This document shows, piece after piece, positions 8,678-15,131 of a stretch of DNA of 64,000 bases (the stretch's first letter is position 1; each line of letters begins with the position of its first letter). The position numbers and the translations under genes were made by a program. The stretch comes from Nitrospira sp. (lineage in GTDB: Bacteria > Nitrospirota > Nitrospiria > Nitrospirales > Nitrospiraceae), in NCBI GenBank assembly GCA_024760545.1, contig CP060501.1:186001-250000 (forward strand). Direction: 5' to 3'. Under the pieces are notes generated by a model. The model ran no database searches and was not told the DNA's origin. It saw only the letters and a list, made by a program, of their open reading frames with translations.

Positions 8678-8867
8678 GGCTTACTCCTCCCGTTATATGG
8701 TGATAACTTAATCCTACCGCTGATGGGCAGAGTGTGTCTAGCCGGGTTGCTGTGGCTTCTATAGCCCCCTGATATGTTCTCCTTGAATTGGGAATCTATC
8801 TCGTGTACAAAGCCGCCTCCGTTAAGACACGGTCATCGGGCGAGCACACTACAACAAAGGAGTCGTG

Positions 8868-9071
8868 ATGGGAGATCAGTGGTCCTTGAGTCAAGAAGAA
8901 GAAGACCTGAATCGCCGGAGTCTGTTTCGCAAGGCGAGAAAGGGCGACGAAAAGGCCAGGCTGGAGTTACAGGAAGTGTACGGCGTGCGATTGTGGTCAG
9001 AGCATGAACGTGCAGAGTTGGTGTATGAAAATCCCCGACACGCTGCCAAGCGCGGTGCCAAGAAGGCTTGA
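8868..9071 (+). CDS. Small charged protein, '63-aa family', copy 1
   Basis: 67 aa, starting at the ATG behind AAAGGAG (a GTG one codon upstream is less well placed). It is one of four related copies here; the others are minus-strand at 12228, 13301 and 14657. The shared core is LFRKARKGDEKARLELQ, then YGVRLWSEHERA-LVYENP, with a lysine-rich tail. This copy and the pseudogene at 14657 share a PRHAA insert before the tail. The family is unknown to me. The basic, helical, very short form and the placement beside repeated attachment-like sites suggest a DNA-binding accessory protein, which is only inference. Confidence 0.65.
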   Translation: MGDQWSLSQEEEDLNRRSLFRKARKGDEKARLELQEVYGVRLWSEHERAELVYENPRHAAKRGAKKA

Positions 9072-9290
9072 ACTCAACAAGGCATGGATCGGGCATCGAC
9101 AGGGTCTCAAGTCTAGCAATCAAGAAGGCTTTGAAGGGCGACAATGTTGCTCCTCGAAAATGAACCAGGATTATCGAGGCAGTCGCAAAAGACGCCGAGG
9201 CTCTAAAGAAACTATGGGGGCGGGGATATGGGGTCTGGCGACGGGGTCCTATGCGGGATTATTCGAGATGCCAGTTGTGGTAAGCGATGG

Positions 9291-9383
9291 TGGCGGAGAG
9301 GGAGGGATTTGAACCCTCGGTAGAGATTTTGTCCCTACGACGGTTTAGCAAACCGTTGCCTTCGGCCACTCGGCCACCTCTCC
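9291..9383 (-). tRNA. tRNA-Ser(GCU)
   Basis: The minus strand folds as a class II tRNA: acceptor stem GGAGAGG with CCTCTCC, discriminator G and encoded CCA; anticodon arm ACGGT-TTGCTAA-ACCGT giving anticodon GCT; a long variable arm; T arm GAGGG-TTCAAAT-CCCTC. The anticodon stem-loop is a near-palindrome, typical of tyrosine-recombinase target sites. Fragments of its 5' half recur at 10796, 12671 and 13751. Confidence 0.96.
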
Positions 9384-9705
9384 GCGCCGTACTGGATATG
9401 ATTAGTCAATCACTTAGGAGATTTGCATTCTCTCGTGTTCAGTCGAGTCGACATTTGTCCCATTTTATAGGCCATCCGGTCAACTAGTTTCCGCTCGGAG
9501 GGGAGTGACGCTCTCCTCAACACTCAGATTCACCCTCCAGAACTACGCCAGCGCGTACACGCCCAGGCAGAGATTCCCAGTTGCTCTCAACTGGTGTGAG
9601 GCCATCCAGCAATTCCACTGCCGCCCGTAAAATGTACGTTAGACGATTGAACTACCCTATTGGATCAGTCTGCCTTCAAAAGTCAGTTTTGAGATCCCTC
9701 CCTGA

Positions 9706-9727
9706 TGTGGCCAAACTGTGGCAGAAC
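9706..9727 (+). repeat. Paired 11-bp direct repeat, TGTGGC type, unit 1
   Basis: TGTGGCCAAAC is followed at once by TGTGGCAGAAC. The same pair recurs 76 bp after the tRNA core at 10873-10894 and at 12747-12768. It could be a recombinase or accessory-protein binding site on the cassette left arm. Confidence 0.6.
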
Positions 9728-10016
9728 GATCCTGTCCGACGTGGTTTCATCTGTTCCTTCCATACCCTTTATCCGTCTGAAGGAGCACACTGCATATCCC
9801 ACTTGACGACACGGCCTCTCGGCGCCTAACATCGACGCACGACGTTCCAGCCGCGCTGACTGGCGTGACCTGGAGCTTACCTACCCCTCCAGTCTCCGCC
9901 GCTCTAACGCCAGAATTCATCTACACCTCTCATCAGGAGGCACACTTTGTGTGGCCAATCGTAAATCCGATGGTCTCTTCCCTCTGCTGGAGCGAAGAGA
10001 TGAAAGGAGGGGCATT

Positions 10017-10523
10017 ATGCATCCCATTCTTGTCAGCATCGTTGTGGCGGCGGGTCTTGTGTGGTGTGGGAGCCAAACATTTGCCCATGAAGGCGACCTC
10101 GCTAAGCATTCTGTGCACCAATACCGAACGGTCACGGTCGAGAAGGTCGAATCGGGTTTAGTGTTTTTGGGCCAGCCGACTGGCGTGGGGCAGCGTACGG
10201 TCAGCGTCCACAAAGCTGAGCGCATGGGGCTATTAAACCCAAAGAAAGGCGATGAAGTCATCTTGATAATCGATGAGCACGACATGCTGATTGATCTGCA
10301 TGCGAAAGGAGTTCAGCCCGCAGGACATCGCCTGATCACTGGCAGGCTGACTTATGCGGACCCCACGTGGGAGGTAATTGAGATTTCCAATGCCGAAGGG
10401 AAGCACATGTTGGCGATGGATGAGGATGCGAGCAGCAAGGTGTTCACTATGATGGGCTACGAACTCGTAGTGGCGGAGTTGAACGAAGACAACTTGGTAA
10501 TCGATATCCACCATCTCCGCTAA
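10017..10523 (+). CDS. Exported protein of unknown function (cargo of unit 1)
   Basis: 168 aa from the ATG at 10017, chosen because a strong AAAGGAGG lies 7 nt upstream; a longer frame exists but lacks such a site. The N-terminus is a signal peptide (MHPILVSIVVAAGLVW, cleavage near TFAHE). The mature part contains several His residues and beta-rich segments (VTVEKVESGLVFL, ELVVAELNEDNLVIDIHHLR) and no Cys or haem motif. A periplasmic location is likely; function not recognised. It is the only supported gene in its unit. Confidence 0.75.
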   Translation: MHPILVSIVVAAGLVWCGSQTFAHEGDLAKHSVHQYRTVTVEKVESGLVFLGQPTGVGQRTVSVHKAERMGLLNPKKGDEVILIIDEHDMLIDLHAKGVQPAGHRLITGRLTYADPTWEVIEISNAEGKHMLAMDEDASSKVFTMMGYELVVAELNEDNLVIDIHHLR

Positions 10524-10690
10524 ATGTATGGATGTTGTGTTCACGGTATTTTTGCATGAGAGGGAGGCATTGTTGCGGATCTGCCTTGGATCGACTCAAC
10601 GCTAGGGTAGTGTCTGAGGCAGATCCTTCTGCGACGTTGGCGGATTTCTTAGGCGTCGCGAACGCGGGGGGACGCGCGCCCAGAAAATGA

Positions 10691-10715
10691 CGGAAAACGA
10701 CGGTACAGGACGGTA
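10691..10715 (+). repeat. 10-bp-phased CGG(T/A)A iterons, right end of unit 1
   Basis: CGGAA at 10691, then CGGTA at 10701 and 10711, exactly 10 bp apart. The last is 86 bp before the tRNA core at 10797. The arrangement matches the iteron blocks at 12554 and 13634. Confidence 0.7.
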
Positions 10716-10795
10716 ACGCCAGTTGCAACGTTACAGCTAGTGTTTATGCTGTGTTTCGAGTCTTTTGGCGAAGTTCGAGATGGACCATTTCGGGA

Positions 10796-10835
10796 TTTAG
10801 CAAACCGTTGCCTTCGGCCACTCGGCCACCTCTCC
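10796..10835 (-). repeat. tRNA-Ser 5'-half fragment B (attachment-like site)
   Basis: 40 bp identical to the tRNA gene from the anticodon loop to the first base of the acceptor stem (starts TTTAGCAAACCG on the plus strand). The tRNA 3' half is absent, so it is not a functional tRNA. The perfect match suggests a recent or maintained site. Confidence 0.9.
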
Positions 10836-10872
10836 CTGAGCACCGCACGACTTATTCAGCTTGTCGCTGACT

Positions 10873-10894
10873 TGTAGCCAAACTGTGGCAGAAC
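10873..10894 (+). repeat. Paired 11-bp direct repeat, TGTGGC type, unit 2
   Basis: TGTAGCCAAAC followed by TGTGGCAGAAC, 76 bp after the tRNA core. Same spacing as in unit 3. Confidence 0.6.
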
Positions 10895-11001
10895 GATGCC
10901 AGCCATAGATTCCTCGTCCCCACCGACATTGACATGCCGTGCTTGAGTCGGTAGCATCACTTGCCCCACGTTGAACACACTGCCGACGGCCGAATGGAAG
11001 G

Positions 11002-11035
11002 CCAGTCCGCCGACTCTGTGAGAAAGGCGAACTGG
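11002..11035 (+). promoter_or_regulatory. Leader hairpin a, ending 1 nt before the start codon
   Basis: CCAGTCCGCC (11002-11011) pairs with GGCGAACTGG (11026-11035), 9 of 10 positions, around the loop GACTCTGTGAGAAA. The ATG is at 11037, so the purine-rich ribosome-binding region lies in the loop and 3' arm. Leader b has different bases that still pair, which supports a real RNA structure. Confidence 0.6.
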
Positions 11036-11036
11036 T

Positions 11037-11390
11037 ATGCTCCCTCTACGTACAGAACTCAGCGACTATTCCCGCGCGTGCGAACGCCTCATTGCTGCCG
11101 CGGCATCCGCCGATGACACTGCGTTCACCCAAGACGAGACTGATTGGATCGCGTATTACGTGGCTGAGATGACCAATCTGGTCGACCAGCTCGTGCGTAA
11201 ATTAAAAGCTCAGGTCCTCCGCGACCGGGAAACGCTCCAAGCATTCGCCGTCGCCTCCGAGGCGTTGTTCCTCACGGATACTCTTTCGAAAGGGGAGCGA
11301 GACAGCATCCGCCACTCGGTCTCCTATGTAACAAGGAAGATTCTCGTTGAAAAGGATGGTCCAGCGGGAGACCCGTCCATCGAGGGGTGA
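11037..11390 (+). CDS. Unknown helical protein, '117-aa family', copy a
   Basis: 117 aa, no signal peptide or membrane segment. It is one of three paralogues in this block. The family pattern is MLPLR-E--DYS--CE-LIAAA, then FTQDE-DWI-YY--EMTN-VDQLVRK and F-(I/V)ASEALFLTD-LS-GE-DSIR-S-S-VT. It looks all-helical and cytoplasmic. Function is not recognised. The gene follows a conserved hairpin leader, and its second copy starts 471 bp downstream, so a tandem duplication of leader plus gene is likely. Confidence 0.75.
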   Translation: MLPLRTELSDYSRACERLIAAAASADDTAFTQDETDWIAYYVAEMTNLVDQLVRKLKAQVLRDRETLQAFAVASEALFLTDTLSKGERDSIRHSVSYVTRKILVEKDGPAGDPSIEG

Positions 11391-11474
11391 TGTAGGCCCC
11401 TTGACATCACTTTTTCATCGGTTCAACCTACAACTCTACCCTAGCCACATCTGCCGACGGCCTCATGGAAGGCC

Positions 11475-11506
11475 CGACCGCCGACTTGTGTGAGAAAAGG
11501 CGGTCG
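11475..11506 (+). promoter_or_regulatory. Leader hairpin b
   Basis: CGACCGCC (11475-11482) pairs perfectly with GGCGGTCG (11499-11506) around a GACTTGTGTGAGAAAA-like loop. The GTG start of the next gene is at 11508, again one base after the stem. Compared with leader a, several stem bases change together. Confidence 0.6.
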
Positions 11507-11507
11507 C

Positions 11508-11855
11508 GTGACGATACCTCTCCGAAAAGAAATCAGGGACTATTCCTCCTTTTGCGAACATCTCATTGCTGCAGCGGTTTCGCCAGATTCCATTCCCTTT
11601 ACTCAGGACGAGATTGACTGGATATCGTATTACACCGCTGAGATGACCAACGTTGTCGACCAGCTCGTCCGTAAATCCAAAACTCAGGGGCTACACCACC
11701 GGCAAACGATACGAGACTTCGCCATCGCCTCCGAGGCCTTGTTCCTCACGGATGGCCTCTCGGAAGGGGAGAAAGACAGCATCCGCCAATCGCTCTCCGA
11801 TGTCACAAAGAAGATTCTCGATGAACAGGAAGATCCTGTATTGGAGCGGTCGTGA
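11508..11855 (+). CDS. Unknown helical protein, '117-aa family', copy b
   Basis: 115 aa, starting at GTG 11508. This start is chosen because it sits at the same place relative to the leader hairpin as the ATG of copy a, and because the encoded VTIPLRKEIRDYS aligns with MLPLRTELSDYS. It keeps the FTQDEIDWISYYTAEMTN and SEALFLTDGLSEGEKDSIR blocks. Reading may continue upstream into the leader, but that would break the hairpin geometry. Confidence 0.72.
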   Translation: MTIPLRKEIRDYSSFCEHLIAAAVSPDSIPFTQDEIDWISYYTAEMTNVVDQLVRKSKTQGLHHRQTIRDFAIASEALFLTDGLSEGEKDSIRQSLSDVTKKILDEQEDPVLERS

Positions 11856-11936
11856 GCGACTTGACGCAGTCCTCCAATCTCGTCAGACTGCTTTTTCATC
11901 CTCACACACAACTGCCGGCGACATCCTAAAAGGCTC

Positions 11937-11963
11937 GACCGCCGACTCGTGGGAAAGGCGGTC
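11937..11963 (+). promoter_or_regulatory. Orphan leader hairpin d
   Basis: GACCGCC (11937-11943) pairs with GGCGGTC (11957-11963) around a 13-nt loop like that of leaders a and b. No 117-aa gene follows; a 61-codon frame begins with a GTG inside the loop. Confidence 0.5.
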
Positions 11964-12134
11964 AACGTCATTAGCCTTTTTATCCTTCGAACAGACAAGA
12001 ACGGCAACCGCTGGGAGATTAGACTTCGAGCAGATGGGACGACTGAACACCGCCGAGAGGGCCGAACGGACTGGCTGGAAGGATGGGCTCCTACGCTGCC
12101 ACTGCCAAAACAGACAGAGATACCGGATCAATGA
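11949..12134 (+). CDS. Possible small protein behind orphan leader
   Basis: 61 codons from a GTG in the hairpin loop. The segment NRWEIRLRADGTTEHRREGRTDWLEGW reads like a genuine, charged small protein. Start choice is weak because the purine-rich region lies after the GTG. It may have replaced a third 117-aa copy in the duplicated leader-gene unit. No homologue recognised. Confidence 0.35.
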   Translation: MGKAVNVISLFILRTDKNGNRWEIRLRADGTTEHRREGRTDWLEGWAPTLPLPKQTEIPDQ

Positions 12135-12227
12135 TCGTGACCGGATCGCCATTATAAGACGAGAGGGGGGCAAAAGGGGGTAATTCTCCGTTTCTAGCGA
12201 GACTCACAATTTTCCATATAGGGATTC

Positions 12228-12419
12228 TTAAGCCTTCTGCTTTCCGCGTTTGGTGTTGTCATAGACCAACTTTGCACGTTCCTTCTCTGACCAGAGTCGC
12301 ACGCCATAGTCTTCTTGTAATTCCAACCTGGCTTTGTCGTCTCCCTTTCTCGCCTTGCGAAACAGACTCTGGCGATGCTCGTCTTCTTCCTCTTGATTTC
12401 CAGACCACGGGTGAGCCAT
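12228..12419 (-). CDS. Small charged protein, '63-aa family', copy 2
   Basis: 63 aa (MAHPWSGNQEEEDEHRQ then the family core). The ATG follows AAAGGA. It is transcribed leftward, away from the iterons at 12554-12588, so its promoter region lies between gene and iterons. The same gene-plus-iteron block of ~370 bp is repeated at 13301-13668 and at 14657-15030. Confidence 0.7.
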   Translation of the reverse strand: MAHPWSGNQEEEDEHRQSLFRKARKGDDKARLELQEDYGVRLWSEKERAKLVYDNTKRGKQKA

Positions 12420-12553
12420 CTCGATTCCTTTGTTGATGGTTACTCTTTCCGTGAGACTACCGTGATGGAGACGGGGTTGATAACGAGTGTGATCCCCAGC
12501 TCAAGGGGAGAAAAAGCGGAGTGAAAAGCGTAGTGAATGAAACCGGGAAATGG

Positions 12554-12588
12554 CGGTAAATCGCGGTAATTAACGGTAGACGGCGGTA
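12554..12588 (+). repeat. Four CGGTA iterons at 10-bp spacing, right end of unit 2
   Basis: CGGTA at 12554, 12564, 12574 and 12584, one helical turn apart. The last is 87 bp before tRNA core C. An upstream block (GTGAAAAGCGTAGTGAAT) is also shared by units 3 and 4. Confidence 0.8.
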
Positions 12589-12670
12589 CTCACGAGAGCA
12601 GGGGAATCGCCAGTGTTTGAGCGGTGTTGCGAAGTTTCTCAGGGAGTTACGGCGCGGTGCTCAGGGCGAG

Positions 12671-12709
12671 TTAGCAAACCGTTGCCTTCGGCCACTCGGC
12701 CACCTCTCC
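12671..12709 (-). repeat. tRNA-Ser 5'-half fragment C (attachment-like site)
   Basis: 39 bp identical to the tRNA gene from TTAGCAA to the end of the 5' acceptor strand. The sequence before TTAGCAA differs from the tRNA, which places the crossover at or after the anticodon loop. Confidence 0.9.
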
Positions 12710-12746
12710 CTGAGCGCCGCACGACTTATTCACCTTGTTGCTGACT

Positions 12747-12768
12747 TGTGGCCAAACCGTGGCAGAAC
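12747..12768 (+). repeat. Paired 11-bp direct repeat, TGTGGC type, unit 3
   Basis: TGTGGCCAAAC followed by CGTGGCAGAAC, 76 bp after the tRNA core, as in unit 2. Confidence 0.6.
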
Positions 12769-12891
12769 TATCCTGGCCATAGGTTCTTCGTCCCCACCGC
12801 CATTGACACGCCCTGCTCAGCGGGGTAGCATTTTATACTTAGATCAGATACACATAGCCGTCCGCCGACTCTGTAACAAAGACCAACTGGC

Positions 12892-13218
12892 ATGCTTCCT
12901 CTTCGTAAACAGATCAATGACTACTCCCGCTCGTGCGAGCATCTCATCGCTGCGGCCGCAGAGATCGATGCCATTCCGTTTACTCAAGACGAGATTGATT
13001 GGATCGTCTATTACACGACGGAGATGACCAGCCTGGTCGACCAGCTCGTGCGTAAATCTAAAACTCAGGTCCTACACGACCGGCAAACGATCCAAGAGTT
13101 CGCCGTTGCCTCCGAGGCGCTGTTCCTCACGAAAGGCCTTTCGGAAGGGGAGAGAGACAGCATCCGCCACTCGGTCTCCGATGTGACCACGAACATTCTG
13201 GATGAACAGGAGCGGTAA
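12892..13218 (+). CDS. Unknown helical protein, '117-aa family', copy c
   Basis: 108 aa, from the ATG at 12892, which aligns with copies a and b (MLPLRKQINDYSRSCEHLI). The C-terminus is shorter, ending LDEQER. The leader before it keeps the loop bases (GACTCTGTAACAAA) but the stem has largely decayed, so hairpin control may be lost here. Cytoplasmic, function unknown. Confidence 0.73.
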   Translation: MLPLRKQINDYSRSCEHLIAAAAEIDAIPFTQDEIDWIVYYTTEMTSLVDQLVRKSKTQVLHDRQTIQEFAVASEALFLTKGLSEGERDSIRHSVSDVTTNILDEQER

Positions 13219-13300
13219 AAAGCGAAGCGATATTCGGGGAGACATCGTTAGGTATAGGGTGGGTAACCGGCAGGGTTCACAATTTTCCGTATCGGGATTC

Positions 13301-13492
13301 TCAAGCCTTCTTCTTACCGCGTTTGGGATTTTCATAAACCAACTTTGCACGTTCATGCTCTGACCAGAGTCGCACGCCATAGACGTCTTGTAATTCCAAC
13401 CTGGCTTTCTCGTCGCCCTTTCTCGCCTTTCGAAACAGACCCTGGCGATGCACGTCTTCTTCTTCTTGACTCAGAGACCACCGTTGGGCCAT
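13301..13492 (-). CDS. Small charged protein, '63-aa family', copy 3
   Basis: 63 aa (MAQRWSLSQEEEDVHRQ, then LFRKARKGDEKARLELQ). The upstream region CAAGGAGTCGAA is close to that of copies 1, 2 and 4. It sits at the right end of unit 3, reading away from the iterons, and is the copy closest to the family consensus. Confidence 0.72.
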   Translation of the reverse strand: MAQRWSLSQEEEDVHRQGLFRKARKGDEKARLELQDVYGVRLWSEHERAKLVYENPKRGKKKA

Positions 13493-13633
13493 TTCGACTC
13501 CTTGGTTGAGGGTTGCTCTTTCCGTGAGGGCGTCTTAAACGGAGGCGGGAGTAGACAGTCAGTCTGACCCTATTAAGGGGCTGCGTCAAGGAAAAGTGGA
13601 GTGAAAAGCGTAGTGAATTAATCCGGGAAATGG

Positions 13634-13668
13634 CGGTAAAGCGCGGTAATTAACGGTACACCGGGGTA
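13634..13668 (+). repeat. Four 10-bp-phased iterons, right end of unit 3
   Basis: CGGTA at 13634, 13644 and 13654 and GGGTA at 13664. Fragment D begins 87 bp after the last one, the same distance as for fragment C. Confidence 0.78.
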
Positions 13669-13750
13669 CTCACCAACGCAATAGAATCCACAATGTTTAA
13701 GCGGTCTTGCAAAGTTTATCAGGGAGTTATGTCGCGGTGCTCACGGCGAG

Positions 13751-13809
13751 TTAGCAAACTGTTGCCACTCGGCCACCTCTCCGCGCCGTACTGGATATGA
13801 TTAGTCAAT
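13751..13809 (-). repeat. tRNA-Ser 5'-half fragment D with its upstream flank
   Basis: Matches 9345-9410 of the intact tRNA locus, including 27 bp outside the tRNA (GCGCCGTACTGGATATGATT and on), but has lost 7 bp in the D-arm and carries a C-to-T change. It is a decayed remnant, older than B and C, and either the original tRNA 5' flank or the end of an older unit. Confidence 0.88.
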
Positions 13810-14088
13810 TGTGTGGGAGATATGCATTTTCGAACATCCGGCAACTTGTTCACGCCCAGGTCAGCGCGCACGTTGTAAACTCCCAACCCCTGTGTTACGG
13901 TTCCTTCGCCGTCGTACGGGCCTTGCGACGAAGCCGGTTTGAGAAAGGCTCGGATCATCGATGTTGCCTTGTCCGGGAATTCTGTCGGAAGTCAGACCTG
14001 AGTCGCCGTATTGCCCGCGTCTTCGGCCCGCTGCTTCCCTCCGTTCCTCCAGTTCAAGACAATGTCTTCATTCAAGGAGGAACTCCAC

Positions 14089-14424
14089 ATGGGTTCGAAG
14101 CTTTATGTCGGTGGGTTGCCGTATTCGGTGACCGAGCAGCAGTTGACCGAAACATTCGGAGCACATGGCACGGTGGCTTCGGCGAGGATCATCTCAGACA
14201 AGTTCACGGGACAGTCGCGTGGATTTGGTTTCGTGGAGATGTCCTCGGATGCTGAGGCGCAAGCCGCGATCACGGCACTTCATGGGACGGAGATGGGAGG
14301 CCGCACGTTAACGGTCAATGAAGCGAAACCCATGGAGCAGCGTTCTGGAGGTGGTGGTGGATTCGGTAGCGGCGGAGGCCGTCCAGGTGGCCGTAGTGGC
14401 GGTGGAAAGCGTGACCGCTGGTAG
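14089..14424 (+). CDS. RRM-domain RNA-binding protein
   Basis: 111 aa, starting at ATG 14089 behind AAGGAGG. One RNA recognition motif: RNP2 KLYVGGLPY (residues 4-12) and RNP1 RGFGFVEM (44-51). A glycine-rich tail with Arg and Ser follows (about 85-111). This is the common bacterial/cyanobacterial cold-shock-type RRM protein, a single-stranded RNA binder in the cytoplasm. The long GC-rich leader after fragment D could matter for expression. It lies inside the decayed unit 4, so it may be cargo or an old chromosomal neighbour. Confidence 0.92.
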   Translation: MGSKLYVGGLPYSVTEQQLTETFGAHGTVASARIISDKFTGQSRGFGFVEMSSDAEAQAAITALHGTEMGGRTLTVNEAKPMEQRSGGGGGFGSGGGRPGGRSGGGKRDRW

Positions 14425-14656
14425 CGGGTGCTGCTAATAGGAACGGGGCTCTCCGGCCCATGCCTTCCTCAACCGCACCTCAATGGTATTACGCGGCGCG
14501 GGCCGGAATCTCCGCTGAAAACGGAAGGACGAGGTATTCAAACGGCGTGGGTAAGTACACTCTTTCCCGTTGGAGAAACTCAGCCGAGTATACCCTCCAA
14601 AATCCTTGATACTCCGTGATGCATCTAGAAGGCAAGCTTAGCATGCTGTGAGAGTT

Positions 14657-14857
14657 TCAAGCCTTTCGGTTACCGCGTTCGGCAGCATGTCGGGGATTTT
14701 CATAGACCAACTTTGCGCGTTCATGCTCTGACTATAGTCGCACGCCATAGACGTCTTGTAATTCCAACTTGGCTTTCTCGTCGCCCTTTCTCGCCTTTCG
14801 AAACAGACCCTGGCGATGCAGGTCTTCTTCTTGACTCAGAGACCACCGTTGGGCCAT
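14657..14857 (-). pseudogene. 63-aa family, copy 4, with in-frame amber codon
   Basis: The frame from ATG 14857 encodes MAQRWSLSQEEDLHRQ and the family core, but a TAG at 14734-14732 replaces the conserved Trp of VRLWSEHERA (residue 42). Beyond it the frame continues with SEHERAKLVYENPRHAA to a stop at 14657. The single base change and otherwise intact frame suggest recent inactivation. Confidence 0.75.
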
Positions 14858-14995
14858 TTCGACTCCTTGGTTGAGGGTTGCTCTTTCCGTGAGGGCGTCT
14901 TACGGAGGCGGGAGTAGACGGTCGGTCTGACCCTATTAAGGGGCTGCGTCAAGGAAAGCGGAGTGAAAAGCGTAGTGAATTAATCTGGGAAATGG

Positions 14996-15030
14996 CGGTA
15001 AATCGAGGCAATTAACGGTAGACGGCGGTA
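14996..15030 (+). repeat. Decayed iteron block at the right end of unit 4
   Basis: CGGTA at 14996, 15016 and 15026; the site expected at 15006 reads GAGGCA. Phasing of 10 bp is kept. The tRNA core expected 87 bp further on is not recognisable. Confidence 0.65.
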
Positions 15031-15131
15031 CGCACCACAGCAGGGAAATCGCCAGTGTTTAATAGGTCTTGCGAGGGTTTTCAGCAGGCTAGGTCAAGGC
15101 GGCCAACGCCATTGAGTAGTATGAGGAAGGA

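Larger units (their letters stand above)
9345..10796. mobile_element. Cassette-like unit 1 of the tRNA-Ser array
   Basis: This unit runs from the anticodon-loop core TTAGCAA inside the intact tRNA gene to the next copy of the core at 10797 (1452 bp). It supplies the tRNA 5' half and its upstream flank. It contains paired TGTGGC repeats (9706-9727), one exported-protein gene (10017-10523), 10-bp-phased CGG iterons (10691-10715), and no recombinase gene. 9384-10016 otherwise holds no gene I can support. Confidence 0.55.
10797..12670. mobile_element. Cassette-like unit 2 of the tRNA-Ser array
   Basis: 1874 bp between tRNA fragments B and C. The left end shares about 100 bp after the tRNA fragment with unit 3 (CTGAGC-CCGCACGACTTATT), different from the left flank of units 1 and 4. 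Contents: paired TGTGGC repeats, two tandem 115-117 aa genes, an orphan third leader hairpin with a 61-codon frame, a minus-strand 63-aa gene, and four phased iterons. Confidence 0.55.
12671..13750. mobile_element. Cassette-like unit 3 of the tRNA-Ser array
   Basis: 1080 bp between fragments C and D, the smallest unit. It contains paired TGTGGC repeats, one 117-aa-family gene, one minus-strand 63-aa gene and four phased iterons. It shows the minimal form of the cassette: left arm, cargo, right arm. Confidence 0.55.
13751..15112. mobile_element. Cassette-like unit 4 of the tRNA-Ser array (decayed)
   Basis: It starts at fragment D and ends after the iteron block at 14996-15030. The expected core position at about 15113 no longer matches the tRNA. 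It carries the RRM protein gene and a nonsense-mutated 63-aa gene. Its right end (14657-15060) aligns with the right ends of units 2 and 3. Confidence 0.45.

Noticed and set aside
9581-9829. 82-codon plus-strand frame in unit 1
   Set aside because: No ribosome binding site, and it runs across the TGTGGC repeat pair.
10649-10843. 64-codon minus-strand frame over tRNA fragment B
   Set aside because: Its ERWPSGRRQRFAKS start is only translated tRNA sequence, a known annotation artefact.
9291-15113. CRISPR array
   Set aside because: Repeats are tRNA halves and iterons with unequal kilobase spacing; no short repeat-spacer pattern and no cas genes.
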